This document shows positions 41,531 through 54,989 of a stretch of DNA of 64,000 nucleotides, in pieces (the first letter of the stretch is position 1; every line of letters starts with the position of its first letter). Below the pieces are notes generated by a model. That model worked only from the letters and a program-made list of their open reading frames with translations, did no database searches and had not been told where the DNA came from. The DNA comes from Larimichthys crocea (taxonomy: Eukaryota; Chordata; Actinopteri; Sciaenidae), in NCBI RefSeq assembly GCF_000972845.2, contig NC_040022.1:15231403-15295402 (forward strand), read 5' to 3'. The position numbers were made by a program, and so were the translations under genes.

Positions 41531-42674
41531 GGTTGGGTAACCCTAACCCTCATCATGGAGTGTTTTCTTGCTCTATACATCATGCTATTTTCCCACTTCT
41601 TTCCTCACCTGGACTAGTTTTACTTCCATTTCTGCTCTGTCAATATATGAATATATTAAAATGAATGTCCTTTAGTCATAAAGACTGACATGCAATGGCA
41701 GAGACCCCGACAGGGAGATTTAACTTGACTGGACTTAAGTTATATAACTACACATCAGGCACAGGCCTCATGCAGGAGAGGTTTAGTCATCATTTTCTCT
41801 CGTCTTATATGCGGCTCTTTGTTTCTTTCGCTGATTACCTGAGTCATCCAGGTGTCTGAGGCCATGATTTAATATAGAGTGCTGTGTATTCATGTGTGTG
41901 TGAGATATCGGGGCCAGAATTTTCTCTCATGCTGCTAATTGTCCTCCATGGTCTGTTGCCCAAGGACAGCAGCAACACTAATCTACTGCATGCTCAATGC
42001 CTTTCTCTCTGTGTTTCTGTCTCTCTTTTACTCTCTCACTCAGTCACTCCTCTCACCACCACCACCACCCTGCCCTCTCTGTTTGCATCGATTGGCCCAG
42101 AGTGCTTTGGTGGGTGTTTATGTGAGTCAAAAGGTCGACTGCATGCTTTAACCAAACATCTCTAGGTTTCATCTGCCACATTGTATGTTTTGTGTTGTGT
42201 TCATGTTCAAGAGCACAAGTGTGTTTGTACCGCATTGAACTGCCTATTTACTGCAGCTGCACTCAAAGTGAAATTCTGGTTTACAACCAAGGTCCTATTT
42301 TTGTTGTGTTGTTCTATCCATAATATAATAATTTAATAACAGAATTTAATTTAACATTAATATAAAAAAAGCCCAAGGCCACAAGCCCAATGGAGCAAGG
42401 GACAAAAACAGCCAGGTGATCATACAGGTTTTAAAGAAACAACCAGGTTGTCAAACTTATGAAACAAAGGCCAACAGTAAAATTAATACCTCTACATTTC
42501 TTGTGTAATGAAGTTTTATCACCATTTTATGTTTAGATCAATAGTTCCCAACCTCATAAATCTGAGGTGATTAACAGGATAGTAGATAGAAGATGAAAGA
42601 CATTTTTCTTCAACAGATAATGGTGTTTACTTACTTTTACTTTTTTATTAGACTCTAATATTTTACTTCAGGTG

Positions 42675-43098
42675 TGTCAGGAGTCACACAACGGCAGGCA
42701 AGAACCCAATAGCACGACACAGAAAACAGTTCAGGTAAGGAAACAGAGTTTAATCACCAGCAGAAGTCAAACCAGGTAGTAACCCGCAGGCAAAAGGAAA
42801 GGGCCAAAAAGGCAGGTCAAAACACAAACAGGCAAGATCAGGATGATAGTTTGTGGATAGCTAGGGAAACACACTACAATCTGCCAAAGAACTGAGGGAA
42901 ATGAACCGGTTTATATGCTGAGGGGTTGATTAGCTGATGAGGAGCAGGTGAGTGTGGGGGTGGGGTAGGCCAGGTGAATGAAGTCAGCAAGTAATGCAGA
43001 GCAGGAGGGAGTGGCAGAATCTGAAACGACATGAGTGTTAGTGTGGCAAAACAGGAGACAGACAAATGAACAACTAAAGCCTAGCTGAAGTTGTGACA
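42675..43098 (-). mobile_element. solo LTR with 5-bp target-site duplication
   Basis: A 424-bp segment begins TGTCAGG and ends TTGTGACA, the TG...CA termini of LTR retrotransposons. It is flanked on both sides by AGGTG (42670-42674 and 43099-43103), a 5-bp target-site duplication. On the minus strand a TATAAA (42915-42910) precedes an ATTAAA (42754-42749), consistent with U3-R-U5 order in that orientation. No internal region, primer-binding site or gag/pol lies beside it, so it is a solo LTR left by recombination. The family (Ty3/gypsy-like) is inferred only from the TSD length and ends. Confidence 0.78.
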
Positions 43099-43166
43099 AG
43101 GTGACTGTTTATTGCCTCATCAGACTTTGTAGAAGTGTTGCTGCACATCTATACAAGCTACTTTTC

Positions 43167-43356
43167 TTTTTTTTAAAGATTATTTTTTGGCCTTTTATGA
43201 TAGTACAGCTGAAGATAGACAGGAAGCAGAGAGAGTGGGAATGACACGCAGTAAATGGCCGTCTGATGCGGGATTCGAACCGGAGCCAGCTGCAGCAAGG
43301 ACTGACGCCTCTACACACGGGGCGGCCGCTTAACCCACTATGCTACCGACCACCGC
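43167..43356 (-). mobile_element. tRNA-derived SINE with target-site duplication
   Basis: On the minus strand an A box (TAGCATAGTGGGTTA, 43345-43331) and B box (GGTTCGAATCC, 43281-43271) form an internal pol III promoter at the head. A body resembling a common fish SINE follows (cattcccactctctctgctt, then ataaaaggcc), with an A-rich tail at 43167-43180. Flanks tacaagctacttttc (43152-43166) and tacaaactacttttc (43357-43371) are a 15-bp duplication with one mismatch, so the element is complete and fairly recent. Confidence 0.85.
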
Positions 43357-45331
43357 TACAAACTACTTTTCAAGTATAACTTAATAACTATCATGACAGA
43401 TAGTAATTATGGCCAAAGCCAAACTAGAATTTCCTTTAACCTACACCTCATGTATCCAGTTGCTTTGGACCAGTGAAGATAGGATGGGGGAATCACCCGT
43501 TGTCCTTGTCAGTGGAAATCCATTCTGCATTAGATGTAGTGAGGACTAAGAGAAAGCACCGCCGTTACTTTCAATAGCTCTGTATATCTGTTCATTTCCC
43601 TCGGGGCAGCATAATGGCATAATATACTGTATGGAGGCTTATGTAACTGGAGGAGGAATAATAATGGACGTCCACTCAGGATGGGGCAAAAGTAGAATCA
43701 GATCAAAGCTCTCTGTCCTCACTGCACACGCTCAGCTTGAACCTATGCTCTTAGCTGTGCTGGGGAGATAACCTCAGAGGAAACGGTACAATGGAACTTT
43801 ATTTACGGTGTTTTGTGATTTGTCATGCTTTTTTTTTGTTTTCATCCAGTCTTTACATGGTGACTGACCATTAGCGAGGCATCTACAGCATGTCATCTGT
43901 GTTGACCTCAGTATGGCCTGCACTCCCGTCCCATCTGCAAGGTGAGGACACAAGAGCCACAAAGACCAAAGGGTTACATCGGCTCCAGCTCCAGCAGCTG
44001 ACCTCTGACCCTGAAATTTGCGAAATGATGACTGAATTTACATCAGAGGGCAGTAGCTCATTAGTTGTTGCATGAGATATTCCAGACATAGAGTCTGAGT
44101 CCAGACATAGACACAGATTTTCACTTTTTTTACATAAACTTATTTATAAACTTAATTTATACTCTTGGCTTTGCAAGCGAGCGGTCTGAGGAAAATCATG
44201 ATGCACGCTGAACGAAGCTTACTATTTCCTCCAGAAAGGCAATGAACTCATGTGATGCTATGCTTAATTTCAGTCAATGCTAGCCCAGTGTGAGTGTGAT
44301 TCACGCCAGTCCAATATCCTGCCAGTCACGCTGGTGAGTTAGAGGGCGAGGGATTCAAAGAGCTAACGTTAGTCTGGTATCTAGCCAGCCAAAGCTCCTG
44401 TGACTAACTAGAAGATTAAGGATGACTTAAAAGTCAAGCTACACAGGAAAAACAAGCAATCTCTGAACACTGACTGCTGGCTGCACAACATGAAGACGAG
44501 AACAACATGTCCTGCAAAAAAAAAAATCACTTCAGTCACTTCATCACAGCTGACCGGGAGATACTGTCCTGCCAATCTTCTCTTCAACAGTTTCCATCAG
44601 TTGGTAACAGTGTGCTCCTTGTTCAGAGCTCCTTTGAATTTCACATAATTTTTCTTTTTTTTGTTTTTTTAATTAATAAAAATTAACAAGTTAGTCACTG
44701 GTTATTGGGTGTTGGTCTGTCAAAAGCAAAATTTACTGCAACCAACATTCCTAGTGCAGACATAACAGGTGCTACTTGTTAATTAGTTACAAACATTTTA
44801 GGGGCAGCAAAAAGCAAATGTTTTATACAGGTGGTTAGAAAAGGTTTTTGGAAAGGTCGCTGAGATAATCTGAAGCTTAGTTTGATGACTTGAATGTAAT
44901 GGTAATACATGAGAGGCACAAACTGCATTAGCTCGCAAATAAGCATGTTTCCTACTAACTATTGCTTTAAATTTGGTTATCAAAGAAAGTGTTATAACCA
45001 CTGTTTCTAAATGAGCTCAAACATATCTACTGTTATTTCATTGTAATAAAGCAATGTGTCACCTAATGCAGTGGTCTTTATTGTGTCTTTATGTTTTTAT
45101 TTGAGGGCTCTTCAAACAATACATGTTCATAAATTCATTGCAGACTTTTATCTCTTTTGGGAAAATAGTGATAATTCAGAAAAAATAGATCCAGTGATAT
45201 TCTGTTGACATATTTTGATTTAGGAATATTCTGTAGTATTTTTCACCCTGAAAATAAACAATAACAAATTACCTCCCAAACAGATCATGGAAGGAGCATA
45301 ATACTACTAGTAGTAGGACTTCATTACTGGA

Positions 45332-45349
45332 TTAGGGTTAGGGTTAGGG
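45332..45349. repeat. short interstitial telomere-like tract (TTAGGG)3
   Basis: Exactly three TTAGGG units. Confidence 0.85.
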
Positions 45350-46871
45350 CCTTGCAGGGTTGCACATTACTGTGAAAAGTGTAATTGTCCATGGCCTCAG
45401 ACAGACACACACACACACACACACACAAGATCCACAACAACAACAACAACATGATCGATAGCACTATGTGTTCATTCTGTGCAGTGCTGATGTTATCGGG
45501 AGCAGTCAATAATCTCACTGATGGGAATGTGGTCGGCTACACTGGTGACGCCTTGTTGGTGTTCTGTTATTAGAGTGGAGTGCAATTCAGAGTGAGGATC
45601 AGTGTTCATGTATTGTTGACATGAAGCTTTTTATAGATGTGTCCTGATGTTTGTTTTTTTCCAAAAGGTAAAAAAAACACTGAGGATCTGTCATACCTGC
45701 AGCGTGATTTCTGAGAAAAGTCTAACGCGTGATTACACGGAAATACATTTTTATTGTGTTCTTATCAATGATGTGCAGGTTTGTGTACCTCAGGTGGAAG
45801 ACTGGTGATATCGACTGACACAATTTCCTGACTGACAATGTTGGCGAACAGTGTAGTACAGTATTTTACACCTGACAGCTTCACCTGATCTGTTGATGTA
45901 ATAATCACAGGAAGTGTATTTGTACCTCAGGAGCACGATAACGTGATTTGATTTAAATGATGTATCCACATATTTGTGTTCAGGCGAAAAATAAGCACAC
46001 AAATAGGATTAGAAACGGTTGTGATGCTGATCTTTACTGCATTTACTGTCACAGGGGCCTGTTGCTTTAGGTCTGTTAGTTTTCCAACAACCTGACTCAG
46101 TGTTTGTGTGTGGAAACTAGCTAGCAACAAGCTTACATAATGGATAAATGGTTGAGATGTCCAGTTTCTTACTCAAAACATGGTTGTTTCCACTGGAGTA
46201 AAGAAAAAAAGTACTCCAAGCGTCAACACAGATTCTAGGACAATGATATCTTCTAAGGATTTACACAGGTTTCCCACACATCCCCTAAAGCCCATAGTTC
46301 TCTCTTCTGTGTTGAACAATTCAATGAAGACCATACATGAGCCCGTCTGATGGGGCTGTGTGGGTAGGCTGGACAAAAATGGACGTAATAAACCACAGCA
46401 CATGTTGATTTTTGAGCTCTTTGTGCACAGTGTCGAAAGCGAGTGTTTGCAGGTCTGCTACAGACTTTTGTGTGAGAGCTACTGTATGAGGACACTGTAC
46501 AATGTAGACGTTGATAGATGATCATGTGGCCAGCCATGGCTCCCCCGGGGTCTATGGTTTAATGGATTCACTAGTGTAGGCCAGCACAGAGCTGTTTAAC
46601 AGCTTAACAGATGGATCACTGTTCCTTCCCTGCACTTTAATTAAGGATCAGTATTTACTGTCACTGAGGTTATAGCTACTGATTCCAGAGGCTACAAAGA
46701 AATGCTGAAGCTACGTTATATGTTAAGTTTATTTTTTAATTGTCACTGACATGATGTGCTCTGTATTGTTTTTTTATTCTTGAAGAAGCTGAAGCCACTC
46801 TGATGTGTCATTTGAATTCATCTTGGGACAAAAGCCATACAAGAGAATCACATTAACATTTTCTTTCACCA

Positions 46872-48731
46872 TTTATTAATTCACCAAATACAGTGAAAAT
46901 GGCATCATAATATACAATGACTCATTCTTAGAATGTCATGACATTTTTGTTGCTTTTTTGCTTCATAAAACGATGTTTCATTATTGAAAATATTAAGGTT
47001 TCATGCACAACAAACCATATCCAGTTTCTTTAAAATAATGGTACAAAATAAACAAAATTAAAAAACAAAAACTGTAATGTCCAAAATCGGTCAAATAACA
47101 ACGTGTTATTTGAGGATACTCGTAAACAGTGCAATATACTCTAAAACTGCCATTTTCTAACAAATTCATCAACGAAGCTCAAGTCACAGTATACGATTTC
47201 TTAATAATAGTTTAACATTGATGTGTGCAAAAACCCCAGACACATTCAGTTAGTCTTTAAAAAACGTCTGATCTGTGATATAGAACAAGACCAATCCACC
47301 AAAAATCTTAGATTCGCCTCGACTGAATGAAGCCTAGTCTCATTCTGTATATCCTCTCTGAAGTAGAAATATTTTTGTTGATGAACTGTAAGACGATAGA
47401 CTAGCATATCATTTAAATAACAAATATTTAGATATAAAAATACAAATATGACTTTTGTTAAAAAGAAGCGTGCCAGGGTAAGAGTAGTGGCACCTGTGTT
47501 GGCACCGGAGTGAAAGTTCATGCAAATAGATGGAGAAAAAAAGACTTAAAGATTTTATTTTTTTTTAATAGAAGACTAAACACATATAATTGCTCAATTA
47601 AAATAACCAAATACTTTTTTTTCCCATCAATTTCATGACTATTAATTTAAACATTTACTATAATCTCCACATCTCTGCTGGCCTCTGTAGATATCTGAGC
47701 ATTTGAAAATGCAAAAACAATAAAGAGAGGAAAGAAAAAAGAAAAGAAGAAGAAGAAGAAGAAGAAGATATGTGCCAGAGTGAAATCAGCTACATGAAGG
47801 TGCCAACCTGCACCCTGAAACCACTGATGGGTGATGCAAGAAGACGAAGTAGAAGTAGAAGAAGAAGAAGAAGAAGAAGAAGAATGTGGCCTGTGGTTCA
47901 GTTTTAAACTGTGGCCTAATGCTCTTTAAGGGCCATAAACAAATGGGGTTCTACTACAGAAAATATTTAACATTGCACCATCCTCGGATATATGTTTTTA
48001 CATACAATGGGTCTCCTCTATTTAGTAGACCCGAGAGTTTGGTTGGTCTGTTTTTAAAAAAGCGATAGCAGCAACAGGAATGCATTGGACCAGTGCTGAA
48101 AGGACAGCTCCCTTGAATGCACCGTCGCTGACTGAATCAACAAAGCAAAGCCGAGAAAGAGCAGGGAGGAAGAAGATAGAGGTGTTTTGGGGGATGGGGG
48201 GGTGTCTGAGAGCTTAGCCTACCTACTGTACAACTTATTGAAATAGGGCTGGGATTTAGCTTCAGCCTCCAGTTGCAGTGTTTTGTTGCTTACAGCGCTT
48301 TTGGAAAGGAAAAAGAGATGGTCGTGAAGTAATGACAAGTTCATCCATCATTAAAGTCAGCAGAGGTTGAGATACAGAGCAGTGTCCGCCATCTCAACAT
48401 CTTGCTGCGCAGCAGTAGTTAAAATCGGGATTCGTTGTGAGAAATTGCCAGCAAATCCCATGATAAATCTTGGTCTTTTCCAGAGTCTATCTCTCTCTCT
48501 CTTTCCTCTCTTTCTTCATCTCTTTCTTCCTTATTTCTCTTCCTTTTAGCCTTTTCCATTTTCCCCCTTCCTCCTCTTTTTTTTTGCCTTTCTCTCCCCC
48601 TTCTCCTCTGTCATCCCATCCTTGCTTCGTGCCGTCGTTTTTCTCCTGCAATCCTCGAACATGCACAGCCGACAAGTGCTTCAAATCGGGTGATCAAAAT
48701 TAAAAAAGTCTGCAAGGCATCGTTCACGTTT
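46872..48731 (-). other. camk2n2: probable camk2n2 3' UTR
   Basis: Extends from the camk2n2 stop codon down to a candidate polyadenylation signal, AATAAA on the minus strand at 46877-46872; an earlier candidate lies at 47559-47554. The interval is AT-rich and contains two (GAA)n arrays (CTT/TTC on the transcript) at 47741-47769 and 47852-47884, and a pyrimidine-rich tract at 48480-48630. The 3' end is inferred from the signals alone. Confidence 0.4.
47741..47884. repeat. two (GAA)n arrays
   Basis: GAA runs at 47741-47769 and 47852-47884, separated by about 80 bp of unique sequence. Confidence 0.9.
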
Positions 48732-50404
<1,673 letters not shown>

Positions 50405-50589
50405 TTTGAGTGTGCCTGACTCTGGCCCTGTGGCCCCCATACATTATTACTGACACTGCTCAGTAAATTCAGTACTAGAAAATTCCCGCAGAAATTTTGA
50501 GAGTGACGAGTGGGCTGTTTCTGGGAGTCTGTATTCAAAAAGCACAGGTCAAATAGTCATTTTTAAAACGTTTAGCTGACGCTAGCAAT

Positions 50590-50646
50590 TAGCATTAGCA
50601 TGTTAACATTAGCATGTTAGCAATTAGCATGTTAACAATTAGCATG
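50590..50646. repeat. ATTAGCATG minisatellite
   Basis: Five or six degenerate units built on ATTAGCATGTTAACA. Confidence 0.85.
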
Positions 50647-50830
50647 TATTTAAAGTTCAAATTAAGTGGCAATAATAATGCTAAAATGGCCGCCACTCGG
50701 CTTCTGCCTGCTGGCTCTTATTTTGAAAATAGCCCCTCCCCCCTCTCCTTCCTGTCTGTCTGTGTGTCCCTCTAAACCCCTGAGCAGACACAAAAGCTTC
50801 AAATGAAGTCCCTCAAAGAGGTGGCCGAAC

Positions 50831-51345
50831 ATTCCTTCCTTCCTTTCGTCGTTTTTTTCCCTTCCTTCCTTCCTTCCTTCCTTCCTTCCCTCCTTCCTTC
50901 CTTCCCTCCTTCCTTTTGTCGTTTTTTCCTTCCTTCCTTCCTTCCTTCCTTCCTTCCTTCCTTTCGTCGTTTTTTCCTTTCTTCCCTCCTTCCTTCCGTC
51001 ATTTTTTTCCTTCCTTCCTTCCTTCCTTCCTTCCTTCCTTTCGTCGTTTTTTTCCTTCCTTCCTTCCTTCCTTTCATCGTTGTTTGCCTTCCTTCCTTCC
51101 TTCCTTCCTTCCTTCCTTCCTTCCTTCCTTCCTTCCGTCGTTTTTTTCCTTCCTTCTTTACTTCCTTCCTTCCTGTCGTCGTTTTTTTCTTCCTTCCTTT
51201 CATCGTTTTTTCCTTCCTTCCTTCCCTCCTTCCTTTCGTTGTTTTTCTTCCTTTCGTCGTTTTTTTCCTTCCTTCCTTCCTTCCTTCCTTACTTCCTTCC
51301 CTCTTTCCTTCCGTCGTTTTTTTCCTTCCTTCCTTTCAGGCACAC
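50831..51345. repeat. (TTCC)n array with periodic GTCGTTTTTTT spacers
   Basis: Blocks of (TTCC)n are broken about twelve times by a spacer of the form TTCGTCGTTTTTTTCC or a close variant (tcatcg, ccgtca), making a higher-order repeat. The 134-184 codon frames here (PSFLPSFLPS; KEGRKEGRKE) are repeat artefacts. Confidence 0.93.
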
Positions 51346-51410
51346 TTAATAAGTTGAAGAAGAATAAGTGCGGTGGATAACATATAGTGTGCGCTTTCAG
51401 GCACACTCAA

Positions 51411-53084
51411 TAATCTATAATCTAATCTAATAATAGATGGATCATTAGGATTTCGTGAAGATTACTTTTTGTTAGAGCATCACAAGACACTTAGGTATTT
51501 ATTTGCATAGTAGTCAGTAGTGAAAAGTACTCTGCAGGTAGCAAGTGCATTCATTCAGTACTTGACTTGAATATATCTATTTTAAATATTTGAGTTATTA
51601 CTTCACGACATTTATCTGACAGCTGTAGTAACTATTGCACACGTGGCTTCTGAAGCATTACGCAGTGTTAGAGATTAAAATGTATATATTATATTGCTTT
51701 TTCTTTTAGAGACAACCAGTTGTGGCATGAAGCTTGAAAGGTATGTGTTAATAGGCAGAAGGTTGATCTATGGGCAATGTACAGCCCACGATTTTTGGAG
51801 TTTGACCCCATAAGGACCAAAACTCAAGATATTTCAGCTTCTGTTTTTTAAAATGATTTGTGTGCCCCAATTTTATGAAAGTGAAATACTAAATCACTGA
51901 AGCGTGTCTTTAAAGTGTCACATTAGCAAAAGAAAGAACCTCAGATGCATAAATGTATAAAAAACAAAGTAACTTGAAAAAAACTTGACTCCCAAAACTT
52001 GAACACTAAAACATGAAAGATAATGAGTTTATGTTATATACATGAAGCATGAAAAGTAAAACGATTTTTTTTAGGACATTATATACCTCATAGGCTTTCT
52101 AAAAGAAAGACAAACAACTGAAAAATTTACCAGAAACATACAAACAGTGGTTTGTCTTTTTGTGCCAGCAGAAAATGTCTCATTTCAGCACCATGGACAG
52201 AGCCCATATAATTTATACATTAGCTGCATTTGAAATGATGTCATCCCTCCAAGATTTCTGTTTGCAGCCTGTGTTAACAACTTCCTGTCCTCACAGCATA
52301 TGGTATCTAATAAAGAGCTAAAATAATAAACTGGATCAAACCTTGTTTTAACAATTTGGGCCAGCTGACCTGCCTATTAAGACGTAATAACCTTTCTATT
52401 GACGCAGCTTTGTTCTGTTCTAGCAGCCAACCTGCATAGCTGAGTGGTGAAAGTGACCAGCTGACAGTCTTGAGATCAGTGCTGTTGGAAAAGCTCTTGG
52501 ATTTCCTGCAGGGATAATACGCGGGACAGCTGCAGAGTCAAAGTGAAGCCAGCTCTTGCCTGCTGGCTGGCTTCCCACAGAAATATGGCCCATATAACAC
52601 CCCGAAACACCAATCCTATCCTAATTTACTAAGCAGCCAACATCTTTGGAGGCAGGATCAGTTGAAAAAGTCTGCATGCACGGCGAAACATTGTCACAGA
52701 GGCTTAAATTAGGATATTAGATGATGGTTTACAGTTCATCATAAACAACTACAACTAATTATCTTCACCCAAAAATGTTTTTTCTCTAACATGGATCCAC
52801 AGTCAATGTCTAAGACTATATAATTCGTCAGATATCATAAACCTGCCACTTTGTCTGAACACAATTCTCCAGGGATGACTCACAAAGCTCCTCCTGCCCA
52901 ATAAACTGCAGACTCCAGCTGTCAACAAGTGGAGCAGTTGATTCATGAAGGGATTTCACATGACGTCACCAGTCAGCGACGTAGTTGGAGGCTGTGGGGC
53001 TGCCTGACATTAAAGTTAAGTTTAATTGTTGCATATAATCATACAAATACAATCATAATATTGTAATATATGGAAATATATTAT
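51411..53084. other. intergenic, no gene seen
   Basis: AT-rich sequence between the TIR element and the fold-back. No recognisable exon or repeat family was found. Confidence 0.4.
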
Positions 53085-53148
53085 CATGAGCTCCCATTAT
53101 TAGTTTAATTATAAATTAAATAAATTAAACTAATAATGGGAGCTCATG
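53085..53148. repeat. 26-bp perfect inverted repeat (fold-back)
   Basis: Left arm 53085-53110 begins catgagctcccattattag; the right arm 53123-53148 is its exact reverse complement. The loop is 12 nt of A/T. Both arms are flanked by tggaaatatat in direct orientation (53071 and 53147). Confidence 0.9.
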
Positions 53149-53289
53149 GAAATATATATATTATAAATGAAATAAATAGTCATAAAGACCAGTAATGTGC
53201 TCTATCAGGATGCTATTAAGGTGCAGGAATAGAACTTTCCACTCAGTCTCAGCTGTCTTTCTTCACAGTGGACCTGTCAATTACTACTT

Positions 53290-53560
53290 CCCAAAGTTCG
53301 CTATCATCTTCTCAGTCTTGCTAACATTGAGTAGGAGGTTGTTGTCTTGGTGATTAGGCCCACCACAGCTGTGTCATCAGCAAACTTGACAATGGCGTTG
53401 GAGTCCAAAGTGGCTACACAGTTGTGTGTACAGGGAGTTTAGCAGGGAGCCCCGGGGTGCTCCGATGTTGGAAGAGGTGTGTCTCACCATCACCATCTAT
53501 GCTCTGGGGAAGTCAAGGATCAAGAACAGAGTCAAGGATGGCTTTGTGACCAGCCTGGTC
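53290..53560 (-). mobile_element. L2/Rex-type LINE remnant (reverse-transcriptase palm)
   Basis: On the minus strand: a GAPRGSLLNSLYT block near 53480-53440, KFADDTAVVGLI (the catalytic palm with both aspartates retained) near 53400-53360, and [15 protein letters not shown] near 53350-53310. A frame change separates the first block from the palm and the connecting region is shortened. Same family type and orientation as the remnant at 12.4-13.1 kb. Confidence 0.75.
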
Positions 53561-54056
53561 TCGAATGCTGAAACTGATTGTTGTCCAGGTGGTATAGGGT
53601 GGTATCAGGTGCTGCTTCATGTTTACTATTATAGAAAAGAAACTCATGCTTTATACCAACTGGACGCTTCTTTTTCTTACCTCTAACACCTAATAATGCA
53701 CCGCCTCGCACATGATGTTGAACCCAGCATGCTTAAGTGCAGTGACTCGTCATTTGGTCTGTCTCTGTTTATTTCAATTGATCTCTCTCCGGTGCACATG
53801 CTGTGATTTCGCCTCCTCTGAGCCCTTCTCTCTCCTTCTCCATCTCTGCCTCTTTAGCGGGCAGCAGTTCTTAATGATCAGGCTCGCTCAATCAGTCATT
53901 CATCACTGACAAGGGCACCCACCCTTAAGAAATGTGTGTGTGTGCATGTGTGTGCTCTCGAAGCACTGCCTCCAATTACAAATGAATCACCTTGCTGAGT
54001 CACTCACCCCCTCCCCACTCCCCCACCCCCCATCAGACCAAGCACCGCTGGACTTA

Positions 54057-54114
<58 letters not shown>
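54057..54114. repeat. (CA)n microsatellite
   Basis: About 28 uninterrupted CA units. Confidence 0.95.
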
Positions 54115-54117
<3 letters not shown>

Positions 54118-54989
54118 TGACTCTGTTCTTCCTAATAACAAGCCTAGAACTAAGAGCCAGGATCAATTCAGCTATTTGTGTGTGTTTGTGTGCGTATAGG
54201 TGTGTGTGTGTTCAGGAAAGCTAAAAAATATAAGTGAGAGGACAGAGACACACACGCGCACACACACACACACACCCCATCTGCAGTGATGGACCAAATA
54301 AAAGTACTGTGTATGTCTGCTCTCCTTGTCATGAAGATTAATGTTGTTTGTCTTCCTGCATAAACATCCTCCAATAGATTAAGGGAACGTTGGCAGATCT
54401 CCTGCCATTGGATCAGTGAGCACACAGCTGAGATAGAAAAGCTCACAGCTGTAGTGAGCAGCACGCTGAAACTACACCGAGGCAACTGTACTCTCCGCCT
54501 CTCGCACCTCATTCACAGGGGAGGCCAAAGTTGTGATCAGAGGTGAATGTGCTCAATACCATGTTGAAGTCTGGAAGATTCAAAAGAAAATCTTGTCGCC
54601 AAGATAAATATAATGTTGTGTTTTACTGTGTGTATCTGGTTGGCGCACTCATAACGTTTTGGCCACATGACAGAAAGGGAGGGACCACACTGAGACTGAC
54701 ACTGTGAAAAAGGCTTCAGCTTCTGTAGTGGAGGAAGCTGTAGGAGGTTACAGTGGTGGTTGCAATTTGACGAAGAAGACACTGTAACCAGCCATATTTG
54801 GGCTGAGACAACACTACTTTGCCAAAATTAGCATGCTATGCCATGAAGTACATAATGTATACAGTGTACTAATAAAAGTATCTGAATTAAGACACAAGAG
54901 TGGCCTTTACTTAAGTGCTGTATTTCAGTTGAGGTATAGTTGTATTTTTTAAAAACTCAACTCCACTATGAGGGAACTTAAAGTACTTA

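Larger units (their letters stand above)
38245..46871. other. intergenic region between eef1akmt4 and the camk2n2 3' end
   Basis: No exon of a known gene was recognised here. It holds the eef1akmt4 3' UTR, an unattributed minus-strand ORF (38842-39033), a short (TC)n near 39849-39870, a (GATG)n run at 41503-41530, the solo LTR and SINE, two short telomere-like tracts, a (CA)n at 45404-45426 and otherwise AT-rich sequence. The peptidase exons expected if ece2 lay here (HExxH motif) were not seen. Confidence 0.5.
50406..51410. mobile_element. TIR-bounded non-autonomous element containing a TTCC higher-order array
   Basis: TTGAGTGTGCCTGA (50406-50419) is repeated exactly in inverted orientation at 51397-51410, bounding 1005 bp. 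Inside are an ATTAGCATG-type minisatellite (about 50590-50645), a unique-looking block with gctaaaatggccgcc, the (TTCC)n array and, near the right end, gttgaagaagaataagtg to catatagtgtgcgctttc. The last block recurs inverted at about 54990-55060. No transposase is encoded. A target-site duplication could not be fixed, so the boundaries are provisional. Confidence 0.55.

Noticed and set aside
43255..43345. Single tRNA gene on the minus strand
   Set aside because: The tRNA-like part is the head of a SINE with body, A-rich tail and target-site duplication.
50831..51345. CRISPR-like alternation of repeat and spacer
   Set aside because: Both the TTCC blocks and the spacers are themselves repetitive and variable in length; it is a higher-order simple repeat in a vertebrate genome.
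50799..51380. Long frames of 134-184 codons rich in PSFLPS or KEGRKE
   Set aside because: Produced entirely by the TTCC tetranucleotide array on both strands.
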